A stretch of DNA of 64,000 nt from Verrucomicrobiales bacterium. Lineage in GTDB: Bacteria; Verrucomicrobiota; Verrucomicrobiia; Verrucomicrobiales; DEV007. Below the pieces are notes generated by a model. The model ran no database searches. It saw nothing but the letters and a program-made list of their open reading frames with translations, and was not told the DNA's origin. The stretch covers positions 79,479 to 143,478 of the forward strand of contig JARGNI010000011.1 of the NCBI GenBank assembly GCA_029213195.1. The letters run 5' to 3'. A program made the position numbers and the translations under genes. Shown piece after piece: positions 1 to 8,638 of this stretch (its first letter is position 1; the number at the start of each line of letters is the position of its first letter).

Positions 1-635
1 TCCTCGAAGAACTGGGACGCCGCTTTGCCGAGGACCACGACTACCGGCTTCGCGACCTCGTCCGCGACATCTGCGATTCGACCACCTACCAGCTTTCGGC
101 CGGCACCAATGCCTCCAACGAGGACGACGAGGAGTTCTTCTCCCACGCTGCCCTGCGTCGCCCGCGTGCCGACGTGCTCCTCGACTGCATCAACCAGGCG
201 CTCGACAACACACCGACCTTCCGACGTTCCACCAAAACCCGAGCCATCGATCTCTTCCAGGGAGGGGCGACCACCAACGAGGCCTATTTCTTCTCCACCT
301 TCGGGCAATCGAAGCGCGCCAGCATCTGTGCCTGCGAGACCAGCACCGATGCCCAACTCGCCCAGTCGCTCCACCTCATCAATGGCGAAACCATCCAGAA
401 ACCCCTGCGCGCTTCGGCATTGGTCAATCAACTCACCGGATCGCACCCCGACCAACCCGAGCTCATCATCGAGCAACTTTTCATTCGCCTGCTCACGCGC
501 AAACCAAGCGCAGACGAACTGAAAGTCATCCTTTCGAACTTCCCCGAGAAGACAGACCAGAAGTCCCTCAAGATCTTCTACGACGGCGTGCTCTGGGGCC
601 TGCTCAATTCCAGCGAGTTTCTCTACAACCACTAG
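1..635 (+). CDS. DUF1553 (PSD1) protein, C-terminal part
   Basis: This is the last ~210 codons of a gene that begins before the window; the open frame starts at base 3 and stops at 635. The visible residues include a YQLS motif, an LRRPRADVLLD stretch and a closing segment predicting helices (LLNSSEFLYNH), which are typical of the C-terminal DUF1553 domain of large secreted PVC proteins that carry a PSCyt1 haem domain and DUF1549 at the N-terminus. The family is abundant in Planctomycetes and Verrucomicrobia and its biochemical role is not established. The next gene follows after 8 bases, so both are probably cotranscribed. The N-terminal haem part cannot be checked here. Confidence 0.8.
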   Translation, partial: LEELGRRFAEDHDYRLRDLVRDICDSTTYQLSAGTNASNEDDEEFFSHAALRRPRADVLLDCINQALDNTPTFRRSTKTRAIDLFQGGATTNEAYFFSTFGQSKRASICACETSTDAQLAQSLHLINGETIQKPLRASALVNQLTGSHPDQPELIIEQLFIRLLTRKPSADELKVILSNFPEKTDQKSLKIFYDGVLWGLLNSSEFLYNH

Positions 636-643
636 ACGATTTC

Positions 644-2638
644 ATGAGGCACTTTTTCATCCTGGTCGGCCTTGTCGCGGCAGGCGAAGCCGTCTGCGCC
701 GAATCTCCCAACTTCGAAGACGACGTCCTCCCGATCTTCAAGGAGCACTGCAACGGCTGTCACAATCCTGACAAGTTCAAAGCGGATCTCGACCTGACGA
801 CCTACGCGGGTGTCTTGAAAGGCAGTTCCGGCGGCGAGGTCGTCAAGGCCGGCGTGCCGGACACAAGCTGGATCTACGAAACAATCACCCATGCGGAAGA
901 CGTCGAGCCGATGCCTCCCAAGAAACCGAAGATCGCAGATGCGCAGATCGAGGTCATTCACCAGTGGATCGCGGGCGGCTTGCTGGAAGCAGAAGGCGGA
1001 AAGTCGAAGCTGCGAAATCTTTCCTTCGACTTGACCGCCGGCTCGATGGAGCGGCCAGAAGATCCTGCCACGCCCACCAATCTACCCGACGTCCCTGTTT
1101 CCGTTACCAACACGGCCCCGCCGATTCTCGCTCTCGCCAGCAGCCCGTGGACGAACTTGATTGCCGCCAGTGGTCACGAACAGATCCTGCTTTTCGGAGA
1201 GCAAACCCCCGCCATCGAAGCGGACGATTTCGAGCCGGTGGCGAAGGATTCGTTGTTCTTGCGGGAGGATTTCGAAGAGGAAGAGAACGCCATGGAGGGT
1301 GTCGTTGGCAATGCCTGGAACGCAAACGGCCACCGACCACTCGAAGAACTCCCCCGCGACTTCCTGAACCAGAACGACGCGTTCAGTTTCACCGCATGGA
1401 TTCAGCCGGACGCCGACATGAAAAGCGAAACCATCTTTGGCCGCGGCAGTTTCGCGATCTTCCTCGAGAAAGCGCGCAACGGTTGGCGCTTGCGTTCAGT
1501 AACGCGGGCGAAAGACAACCGGATCGGCTACTTTGGCCGACAAGGTGAATTTCCCGGCGGGAGCTGGCAACACATCGCGGTCACCTGTGACGGCAAGGAA
1601 TGGGTCTTCTATTACGGCGGCAAGGAAATCTCGCGCCAGAAGATTCCGGAAGATCAACCCGGGTTCCTCGAATACGATCACCCGTTCTTCATCGGGGGGG
1701 ACGGCGTTCACGATGACCGGCAATACCGCGGTGGACTCGATGATGTGAGAATCTACAAGCGCGCCCTATCCCCCGAAGAAGTGGCGACGATCCACAGCAA
1801 CGCAACCACTTCCTTGGGCCACATCGGCACCCTGCCGTTTCCCGAAGGCGATGTTCACGACCTGCGCTTCTCGAGAAACGGTGAGTTGTTAGTCGCAGCT
1901 GGTGGACGCGGCGCTTACTCCGGAAAAGTAGCCGTTTTCGATGTGAGCACCGGCGAACGCAAAGCAACGATTGCCGACGAGCAGGACATCGTCCTCTCCG
2001 CCGACATCAGTGCTGATCACCGCTTCGTCGCGATTGGCACCCCTGCGAAAAAGGTAAAGATCTTTTCCGCCGTGAACGGCGAGCTCCTCCATACGATGGA
2101 CAAGCACACCGACTGGGTGACCAAAGTTCGCTTCAGCCCCGACGGCAAAAAGCTGGCAACCGGCGACCGCAACGGCGGGATTCATGTCTGGGAAAGCGAG
2201 AACGCAGGTATTGTCTACACGTTAGACGAACACAAGGTTCGCATCACTGGATTGAGCTGGCGGGCAGACGGACAACTGCTCGCCTCAGCGGCCGAGGACG
2301 GAAAGTTTGTCCTCTGGGATATGAAGGACGGCTGGCCGACCCGGACCGCGTCCCCCCACTCAGTCAAGCAGGAGCCATCCCGCTACACTCGCCACACCGG
2401 AATTCTCGACATTCAATTCGCTCGTGATGGCAGGTTCCTCACGGTCGGCAGGGACCGATCTGTCCGCTGGTGGCAAACCGACGGGAATGGAATTGGCCAG
2501 GTGGAAGATCTCGCCTCCATCCCGACGCAGGTAGCCTTCGGTTGGGACGGAAAAACCGTCGTTACAGGCGACTTGAAGGGAGAACTGAAACTCTGGGATT
2601 CCGAGTCCCGCTCCCTGATCCAGGAGCTCGTTCCGTGA
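644..2638 (+). CDS. Secreted cytochrome c / LamG / WD40 protein
   Basis: The 664-aa product has a signal peptide (residues 1-19), then a PSCyt1-type cytochrome c domain with one haem motif CNGCH (C36, C39, H40) and a probable distal methionine in EPMPP (M90). A first beta-propeller strand unit lies at about 155-187. It is interrupted by a LamG/concanavalin-like lectin domain (about 190-388, ending in the typical GGLDDVRIYKRALSPEEV), after which WD40 repeats resume at LPFPEG (about 396) and run to the end. Related PVC proteins read from LLY/LLF straight into LPFPEG, so the LamG module appears inserted into the propeller. It is probably an extracytoplasmic electron-transfer or carbohydrate-binding protein. 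It follows the DUF1553 gene by 8 bases. Confidence 0.85.
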   Translation: MRHFFILVGLVAAGEAVCAESPNFEDDVLPIFKEHCNGCHNPDKFKADLDLTTYAGVLKGSSGGEVVKAGVPDTSWIYETITHAEDVEPMPPKKPKIADAQIEVIHQWIAGGLLEAEGGKSKLRNLSFDLTAGSMERPEDPATPTNLPDVPVSVTNTAPPILALASSPWTNLIAASGHEQILLFGEQTPAIEADDFEPVAKDSLFLREDFEEEENAMEGVVGNAWNANGHRPLEELPRDFLNQNDAFSFTAWIQPDADMKSETIFGRGSFAIFLEKARNGWRLRSVTRAKDNRIGYFGRQGEFPGGSWQHIAVTCDGKEWVFYYGGKEISRQKIPEDQPGFLEYDHPFFIGGDGVHDDRQYRGGLDDVRIYKRALSPEEVATIHSNATTSLGHIGTLPFPEGDVHDLRFSRNGELLVAAGGRGAYSGKVAVFDVSTGERKATIADEQDIVLSADISADHRFVAIGTPAKKVKIFSAVNGELLHTMDKHTDWVTKVRFSPDGKKLATGDRNGGIHVWESENAGIVYTLDEHKVRITGLSWRADGQLLASAAEDGKFVLWDMKDGWPTRTASPHSVKQEPSRYTRHTGILDIQFARDGRFLTVGRDRSVRWWQTDGNGIGQVEDLASIPTQVAFGWDGKTVVTGDLKGELKLWDSESRSLIQELVP

Positions 2639-2674
2639 TCGCCTGAGAACAGGCAGACCGACAAGAGCTGCGTG

Positions 2675-4378
2675 TCAATCCGCGGAGACGTAGACGAACA
2701 GAGCTCCCGACTCTTTTCCATCCCGCTCCAGCCAGGTCTGCAGATCATACTCGCCGGCCTTGAGTTCGAGCTCGAAGGTCACGAACTCGCTTTCGGGATC
2801 AACCTTGGTTTCGGCGGAAACATCCCCGATCAAAATTCTCGCATGACTGGCTCCGGCTGGTTTCTTTGCTTCCCTGGGAAAGTGACGACATTCGAAGGTG
2901 TAGGTTCCCGCAGTCTCGACAGTCACCGCCCACTTCCCATTGCCAGGTTTCCTGAAATGGCCGGAAGACCAGGGACTGCTCCCTTCATACCAATCCATTC
3001 CGTTGAGGACTACCCGGGGACACTCCTCGGCCCCCAGGATGTGCCGGCTCAAGGTAGTTTCCGGATCAGGAAGATCCTCCCAGTAAGCTTCGTACTTCTC
3101 GCGCAACTGCTGCACGATCTCGGGATGGTCCGATGCCACATCGTTGTGCTGCCGAGGATCGGCCTGGATATCATACAACTTGGCTCCATCAACGAGACGC
3201 CAGCGATCCGTCTTCACCGAAGCATTCTTCCATTTCGTTGCCGTTCTTCCCCGAGGGCACTGGACGATCAGGGTCCGATCCTCGGGATACCCCTCCGAGG
3301 CCATGATCAAAGGCTTCAAGCTCAGTCCATCAACGCTCTCGGGAATTTCGATCCCACAGAGATCGAGGACGGTTGGAAAGAAGTCGATCATCCCGGCAAG
3401 ACGTTGGCTCACCTGGGCCTTGGCTCCGGGAGTGCGAAGGAAAAACGGAACGTGCTGAGCAGGGTCATAGGGAATGCCAAGGCGATTGCCACCGTGAGGC
3501 GCCCCTCGATCATTCATCCCCTGGTCGGAGGCAAAAATCACGATCGTATCTTTCGCAAGACCAAGCTCGTCCAGTTTCGCAAGCATTCGGCCTACGTTGG
3601 AATCGAGATTCTGCACCTGGGCAAACAGCTCAAGATCCCCATCCATCCCCGCATCTTTCATCTCCTGTACCAACGCCTTCGGGCCACGGTGAGGCGAGTG
3701 GGTCACCGGTGTGGGAACGAAACAGAAGAACGGCTCCTCCTTATGCTTCGTGACGAAATCCATCGCGCGGTCAAAAAGGACATCGGTGCTGAAACCTTTG
3801 GACGGAGTCACCTCCCCGTTGTGAATGAAAGTCGGATCGTAATGGGTGTTTCCATAGAAATCCTCCATCTGGCCGATTCCGCCTCCGCCGTGAATGAAGA
3901 CTTCGTCGAAGCCGCGATCTTCGGGGCGGTAGGGATAAGAAAAGCCAAGGTGCCATTTCCCGAAGATCCCGGTAGTGTATCCCTCCTCACCGAGGAGATC
4001 GGCAAGAGTCGTTTTCTCGCGATGCAGGATCGATCGCCCCTGGATCGTCGTGAACACCCCGGAGCTCATCGCATACTGCCCTGTCAGAATGACGGATCGG
4101 CTCGGGGAGCAATACGGGGGCGCGTAAAAATGGGAGAACGTGACACTCTCCTTCGCGAACTGATCGAGGTGAGGCGTCTTGATCTGGGCATGGCCATGAC
4201 AACTCAGCTCATAGTAGCTCTGGTTGTCGGACAGGATGAAAACCACGTTGGGTTTCTCCGCTGCGGCCATCCAACTTATCGCCGTGACGAGCAGTGAGAA
4301 AACGGTAACCAGAAGAACAGATTTCCGACGACAAGTGAAAAAGTTATGACAGCTCTCCATGATTCTGAATTTACGCAT
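2675..4378 (-). CDS. Secreted sulfatase (CSPSR type)
   Basis: A 567-aa type I sulfatase. After a signal peptide (hydrophobic segment about 21-39) the mature part begins EKPNVVFILSDN. The catalytic motif is C90-SPSR followed by SVILTG; in this family the Cys is converted to formylglycine and hydrolyses sulfate esters. The second metal-site Asp of the usual DD pair is Asn here (D51-N52). Residues about 450-567 form an extra beta-rich C-terminal domain. It is the last gene of a leftward run of carbohydrate-active genes and starts 35 bases after the stop of the two-domain sulfatase. An ATG seven codons in (4360) is an alternative start. The substrate cannot be told from sequence, but a sulfated polysaccharide fits the context. 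Confidence 0.9.
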   Translation of the reverse strand: MRKFRIMESCHNFFTCRRKSVLLVTVFSLLVTAISWMAAAEKPNVVFILSDNQSYYELSCHGHAQIKTPHLDQFAKESVTFSHFYAPPYCSPSRSVILTGQYAMSSGVFTTIQGRSILHREKTTLADLLGEEGYTTGIFGKWHLGFSYPYRPEDRGFDEVFIHGGGGIGQMEDFYGNTHYDPTFIHNGEVTPSKGFSTDVLFDRAMDFVTKHKEEPFFCFVPTPVTHSPHRGPKALVQEMKDAGMDGDLELFAQVQNLDSNVGRMLAKLDELGLAKDTIVIFASDQGMNDRGAPHGGNRLGIPYDPAQHVPFFLRTPGAKAQVSQRLAGMIDFFPTVLDLCGIEIPESVDGLSLKPLIMASEGYPEDRTLIVQCPRGRTATKWKNASVKTDRWRLVDGAKLYDIQADPRQHNDVASDHPEIVQQLREKYEAYWEDLPDPETTLSRHILGAEECPRVVLNGMDWYEGSSPWSSGHFRKPGNGKWAVTVETAGTYTFECRHFPREAKKPAGASHARILIGDVSAETKVDPESEFVTFELELKAGEYDLQTWLERDGKESGALFVYVSAD

Positions 4379-4412
4379 AAGAAAATGTTAGTCTCGGTGA
4401 GTAACTGCGATC

Positions 4413-7220
4413 CTACTTCTTCTTCGACTTTCCGCCGCCCTTCAGATCCTTCGTCGCCGGGCCATGCTGAGCGACCAATTCATCGCAGCGCGCACGCATC
4501 TTCTCCAACGCGGCAGCACTCCTGGCATCCATTTTTGAGGCCAAGTTAAGATTGACGAGTTGATCAGGATCGGATTTCAAATTGTGAAGAAACTCGAACG
4601 GCACGCTCGACCCTCCCACGTGATAGCGAGCATAGGACCACTCGGTATCCCGCACACCTTCCCACTGCGGGATGGACCCTGGCACAGCCAGAAACTCCTT
4701 GAGGAAATCAGTGCGCCAATCGAGATTCTCCTTAGCCTGGATCACGGGCAGCAGGCTCCTGCCGGTGTGCGCCTCGGGAACGGGAAGTCCTGCCCGATCA
4801 ATCAGGGTCGAGGCGAGATCACTGTTCAGCGCCATCTCCGCTGGAACCCGGCCGCGCTTCGCCTTCGGCAACAGGGGATCATAGACGATCAGCGGCACTC
4901 TCAGCGATTCATCGTAGTGGGTCCACTTCCCCGCAAAACCGCGATCACCGAGGTAGTATCCGTTGTCGGCGGTGTAGATGATGACGGTGTTGTCCGCCAT
5001 TCCCTGTTTCTCCAGTTCCTCAACGAGACGTCCCATGACATGGTCGATCCCACTGATCATGCGAAAGTAAGCGCGCATGTTCGTCTGGTATTTCTCCGGT
5101 GTATCCCAACGCCAGAAATAGCGCTGACGATTGATCGACTTCTTGAGGAAGTCCGGCTGAGATTCGTAGATGGCGGGATCGTTGAGACGAGGCAAGGGCA
5201 TCTCCTGCTCCTCGTACATCCCATCGGTTACCTTGGGCCAGGGGAAGTGCCCGATTCCAGGTCGCTTGTCCCCATCCTCAGCGTGGGTTGCGTTGAAACT
5301 GATCTGGAGACAGAAGGGCTGATCGTCGGCCTGCTCTTGAAGAAACTCGATTCCCCAATCACCGAGGATCTGGGTTTCGTGTCGCTTGCTTCCATCGGGC
5401 TGTTTCTTGAAGAAGGGATTTCGTCCGAGCTTGCGTCGCACGTCGAACATGGCCGAAGCTGATTCGCTGGAGAGAGTGACATGTTCCTTACCCAGATGCC
5501 CGGTGCGATACCCGGCTGCTTTCAGGACTGCAAAGTAGGAGGTTTGGCACAGTTCCGGATTGAGCGGTCCCCTCTGTCCGACCCGGTAGAGATGCTTGCG
5601 CTCGTAGCACCCGGTAAAGAGGCTGGATCGCCCCACCCAGCAAGTCGAAGTCGATACGAAGGCATTCTCGAATCGCACCCCCTCAGCCGCGAGTTGATCA
5701 AGATTCGGTGTTTTCACGATCGGGTGACCAGCACAACCGAGGGTGTGATTCCTCTGGTCATCCGCGTAGAGGATGAGAAAATTCGGCCCGTCGGCTTTTG
5801 CCTTAGGAGCGGCAGCCGCCTTCTTTCCTTTTCCCTTCGACTTGGCTTTGCCGGGCGCAGCGGCGGACGGCTTGGCGACCGATCCTACCTTTCGTTGCGT
5901 GACCGGATACCAGCCATTCAACAGTTCTTTCAACTCTCCAACCAGCTCGGCCTTTTCCGCAACGAGATTCGTCTTTTCGTGCGGATCCTTTTTGAGATCA
6001 AACAGCTGCGGCGCCCCACCTTCCGGAGGATATTTCATCTTCCCCTGTGCCCCATCATAGGTCAGGAGAAGCTTGTCGTGCCGTCGAATCACCCACCGGT
6101 AGAGAAGCGAGGCCTGGGGATTCTCAATGTCGGCGATGTCATGGGCAAACGACTCGCCAAAGATCGTGTCGCGCTCGATCGCTTCACCACTCTTGAGCTG
6201 GGGCAGGAGATTCAGCCCCGGAAAGTCATGCGGCTCCTCGGCACCCGCCGCTGCGAGAATCGTGGGAACGATGTCGATCGAAGTGCACAGCTCGCTTCGG
6301 TCCGCAGCCGGAATGGTCTCCGGCCAGCGAAACATGATCGGGGTTCGGGTACCTCCCTCGTAGGGGCTTCTCTTCGAGCGGGGAGCATATCCATTGCCTT
6401 CGGTCCGCTGGATCCACCCGTTGTCGGTCACGTAGATCACCAGGGTATTCTTCGAGATACCTTTCTCGTCCAATCTCCCTAACAAGGCACCACAGGTCTC
6501 GTCAAACCACTCACACATGGCATAGTATTTCGCGACCGAAAGAGGGCGACCCTCGACCGCGTATTTCTTGAGCAGGCGCTCGGGTGGATTGTGCGGAGTG
6601 TGAGGAAGAAACGGAGCATACCAGACAAAGAAAGGTTTCTCATCGGCAACGGACTTGTCGATGAAATCGAAAACCGGCTTCATCCCGTCGCGCCCGATCT
6701 TGAGTCCGTCGTCTCCGTGACGTCCTCCCCGCTCTGGAAATCCACGGGTCATCCCCTCGGTGAACCCACCGCGCGAATAGGATCCTTCCCACCACTTTCC
6801 ACTCTGGTGACTGACATATCCCTCCTTTGCCAACCACTGGGGAAGAGCACCCGTCTCATCGATGTGGGAAATGAGGAGTTCCTTGATGTTCTTCCCGGCC
6901 TTGTCCGCATGAGCTTTGTTTGCCGCGGTCGCTGCGGGATCATTCCCCGTCGTCTTGTTCTGATGGGAGTAGAGCCCGGTGGCCAAGGTCATCAGCGCCG
7001 GTCGGCACAAGGCTGTTGGCACATATCCGCGGCGGAAAAGAGCACTCTCCGAAGCGAGTTGATCGAGATGAGGAGACTGAATCGCATTGTGCCCCATGAA
7101 CCCATAGTCCGTGAAGCTCTGGTCATCGGAAATGATGAGAACGATATTCGGCTTCTCGGCAGCCACCGCGAACCCCGACCAGACTACCAGCGAGAAGAGA
7201 AGGAGAATCCTGTATTTCAT
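4413..7220 (-). CDS. Two sulfatase domains fused in one protein
   Basis: The start at 7220 (MKYRILLLFS) is chosen because it gives a signal peptide and an AAGGGGA-like ribosome site just upstream; the open frame extends upstream to 7571 but that part is shadow sequence of the preceding gene. The 935-aa protein holds sulfatase domain 1 (about 22-445), an Ala/Lys-rich linker (447-477) and sulfatase domain 2 (478-925), with a Lys-rich tail. Both FGly motifs are unusual: domain 1 reads C72-RPAL (Arg lost) and domain 2 reads C527-WVGR (Pro lost), against the consensus C-x-P-x-R. Downstream metal-site segments (VTDNGW and TADNGYY) are present in both. No stop separates the halves, so this is a real single frame, not two genes. 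Confidence 0.88.
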   Translation of the reverse strand: MKYRILLLFSLVVWSGFAVAAEKPNIVLIISDDQSFTDYGFMGHNAIQSPHLDQLASESALFRRGYVPTALCRPALMTLATGLYSHQNKTTGNDPAATAANKAHADKAGKNIKELLISHIDETGALPQWLAKEGYVSHQSGKWWEGSYSRGGFTEGMTRGFPERGGRHGDDGLKIGRDGMKPVFDFIDKSVADEKPFFVWYAPFLPHTPHNPPERLLKKYAVEGRPLSVAKYYAMCEWFDETCGALLGRLDEKGISKNTLVIYVTDNGWIQRTEGNGYAPRSKRSPYEGGTRTPIMFRWPETIPAADRSELCTSIDIVPTILAAAGAEEPHDFPGLNLLPQLKSGEAIERDTIFGESFAHDIADIENPQASLLYRWVIRRHDKLLLTYDGAQGKMKYPPEGGAPQLFDLKKDPHEKTNLVAEKAELVGELKELLNGWYPVTQRKVGSVAKPSAAAPGKAKSKGKGKKAAAAPKAKADGPNFLILYADDQRNHTLGCAGHPIVKTPNLDQLAAEGVRFENAFVSTSTCWVGRSSLFTGCYERKHLYRVGQRGPLNPELCQTSYFAVLKAAGYRTGHLGKEHVTLSSESASAMFDVRRKLGRNPFFKKQPDGSKRHETQILGDWGIEFLQEQADDQPFCLQISFNATHAEDGDKRPGIGHFPWPKVTDGMYEEQEMPLPRLNDPAIYESQPDFLKKSINRQRYFWRWDTPEKYQTNMRAYFRMISGIDHVMGRLVEELEKQGMADNTVIIYTADNGYYLGDRGFAGKWTHYDESLRVPLIVYDPLLPKAKRGRVPAEMALNSDLASTLIDRAGLPVPEAHTGRSLLPVIQAKENLDWRTDFLKEFLAVPGSIPQWEGVRDTEWSYARYHVGGSSVPFEFLHNLKSDPDQLVNLNLASKMDARSAAALEKMRARCDELVAQHGPATKDLKGGGKSKKK

Positions 7221-7316
7221 TTCCCCTTCTACGATTTCCTGCCAGATAGGACAAGAACCGCATTCCGCCAAATGGGGATTTCCGCAGGACGCTCGAAAAG
7301 AATCGAGAACCAAGCC

Positions 7317-7350
7317 TGCCAACAGGGTCAGGTCCCCTACCCAACCCTCT
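7317..7350. repeat. Dispersed paired 12-mer repeat, degraded copy B
   Basis: TGCCAACAGGGT (7317-7328), a 10-base spacer, then ACCCAACCCTCT (7339-7350), whose first seven bases match the repeat unit. The spacing equals that of copies A and C. It overlaps the nonsense tail of the broken FGE-like gene, just beyond that gene's original TAA stop. Confidence 0.5.
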
Positions 7351-8566
7351 CGAATTTCTCTCCGAGGAGGCGGAATCTTACTCCGGTTTGGAAAGCTCGA
7401 GCACGCAGCGAAATCCCAGCCCGGCTCCGGCGAACCCTTCGCGACCGGCGATGCGCTGGGAAAGGATCGCGGTACTCTTTCAAAGGCTTCTCCCGAGAAC
7501 CATCCTTGACTTCGTTCTCCTCGCCAAAGAAGTTTCCCGATCCCGCAGGAGGCGGCCATTCCCTCCCCCAAGAGTAGAAGTTCGGGATCTGGTTATCCTT
7601 TTCCTTCGGAGTGGCTTCCGGGCGCTCCCGTCCTCCGATGCCCGCGATCAGGCTCCACTCGTGATCCGTCGGTAATCGGTAGCGGTCTTTCGGCCCGATT
7701 CGACCCGAGGCTCGCTCATTCTCGGTCAGCCAGGAGCAAAAGGCTTGCGCCGCATTCCAACTGACATTCCCCGCAGCCGCGAGTTTATTCTCCGAAGGCG
7801 GCTTCCATTCCCGGTTGGTGGATTCTGCGAATCGAGAGAAGTCCTGGACACGTGTCTCCCAGATGGAAACAAAGACCCGTGATTCTCGAGAACCCGGAAG
7901 AGGAAGGAACCGCATTCCCAGGCCATTCGAGAGGATCTTCCTGCTCCTCGACTCTTCGGCAGATTCGCTGTGCTTTTGCCCTTCGTTGCGAGGCGGAGTG
8001 TCAGGCTGCGATACTCGGGCAAGCAGATCCGCTCGTGCCTTGCGGGCGAGGGCCACCCCGGCGGCATCACCTTCGCTTGCCAACTCTTTCTCAAGAACCT
8101 CCAACTCGGCTACCACTTCCTCCGCAGCGGCACGGCGCCCCTTGTTCTTGAACGCAATCAATTCCTCATTCTTCGCCCGATAATCACGCCTCAGTGCGCT
8201 CAAGGCCGGAGGAGGAGGATTCTTCGCTTGGGATTCTTCTTCCACGCTGGGCACTCCTTGCATCGCACGAACCCGAGCGCTCTCCATCGCATACGCGGCG
8301 ATGCCCTCGAGATCCCCGGATTCGTGAACCGCCTTCTTCTCGACCTCGAGTTTCTTAAGATACTCCTTATCAAGAGCCTCCCGCCTCGCCTTGACCTCCT
8401 TTCCCAAGGTTGCATTCATCCGGGCATCGCCTTTCTGCAGGATGGCATCGATCCGACCCTGGGCCGAGGGCGCGGCCTGGGAAGCTACAGGCCCCAGGAA
8501 CAATCCCGCCAGCGCGGCAAAGAATGGCACGAGGATGAGAAGCAATACCCGACGCTTGCAAACCAT
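7337..8566 (-). pseudogene. FGE-like (SUMF1) protein, core deleted and frameshifted
   Basis: The 409-codon frame encodes a signal peptide/anchor (1-31), an Ala/Glu/Lys-rich helical region (35-190) and the first part of a formylglycine-generating-enzyme-like domain (about 205-369: NGLGMRFLPLP, VSWNAAQAFCSWL, YRLPTDHEW, YSWGREWPPPAG, KEYRDPF). After F369 the reading becomes Arg-rich nonsense. The true family C-terminus (REGFAGAGLGFRCVLE, then a TAA stop) lies in another frame on the same strand at 7461-7378. The GNVWEWC core and the RVLRGGSW segment, about 75 residues, are absent. The simplest reading is an internal out-of-frame deletion. The family includes sulfatase-activating FGE but also EgtB/PvdO-like enzymes; this one has the usual PVC coiled-coil prefix and is not clearly a true FGE. 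Confidence 0.8.
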
Positions 8567-8638
8567 CCTTCGATTCTAGACAGGCGAATAGGTCGAGGCA
8601 AGGCGAACAAGGGAGCCACTCGGTGCACGAAGAGACTC

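Noticed and set aside
2640..2654. GCCTG-AGAA-CAGGC hairpin between convergent genes
   Set aside because: Only five base pairs and no T-run; too weak to list as a terminator.
2672..4297. 541-codon frame antisense to a sulfatase
   Set aside because: Lacks any recognisable motif and overlaps a sulfatase with an intact active-site motif.
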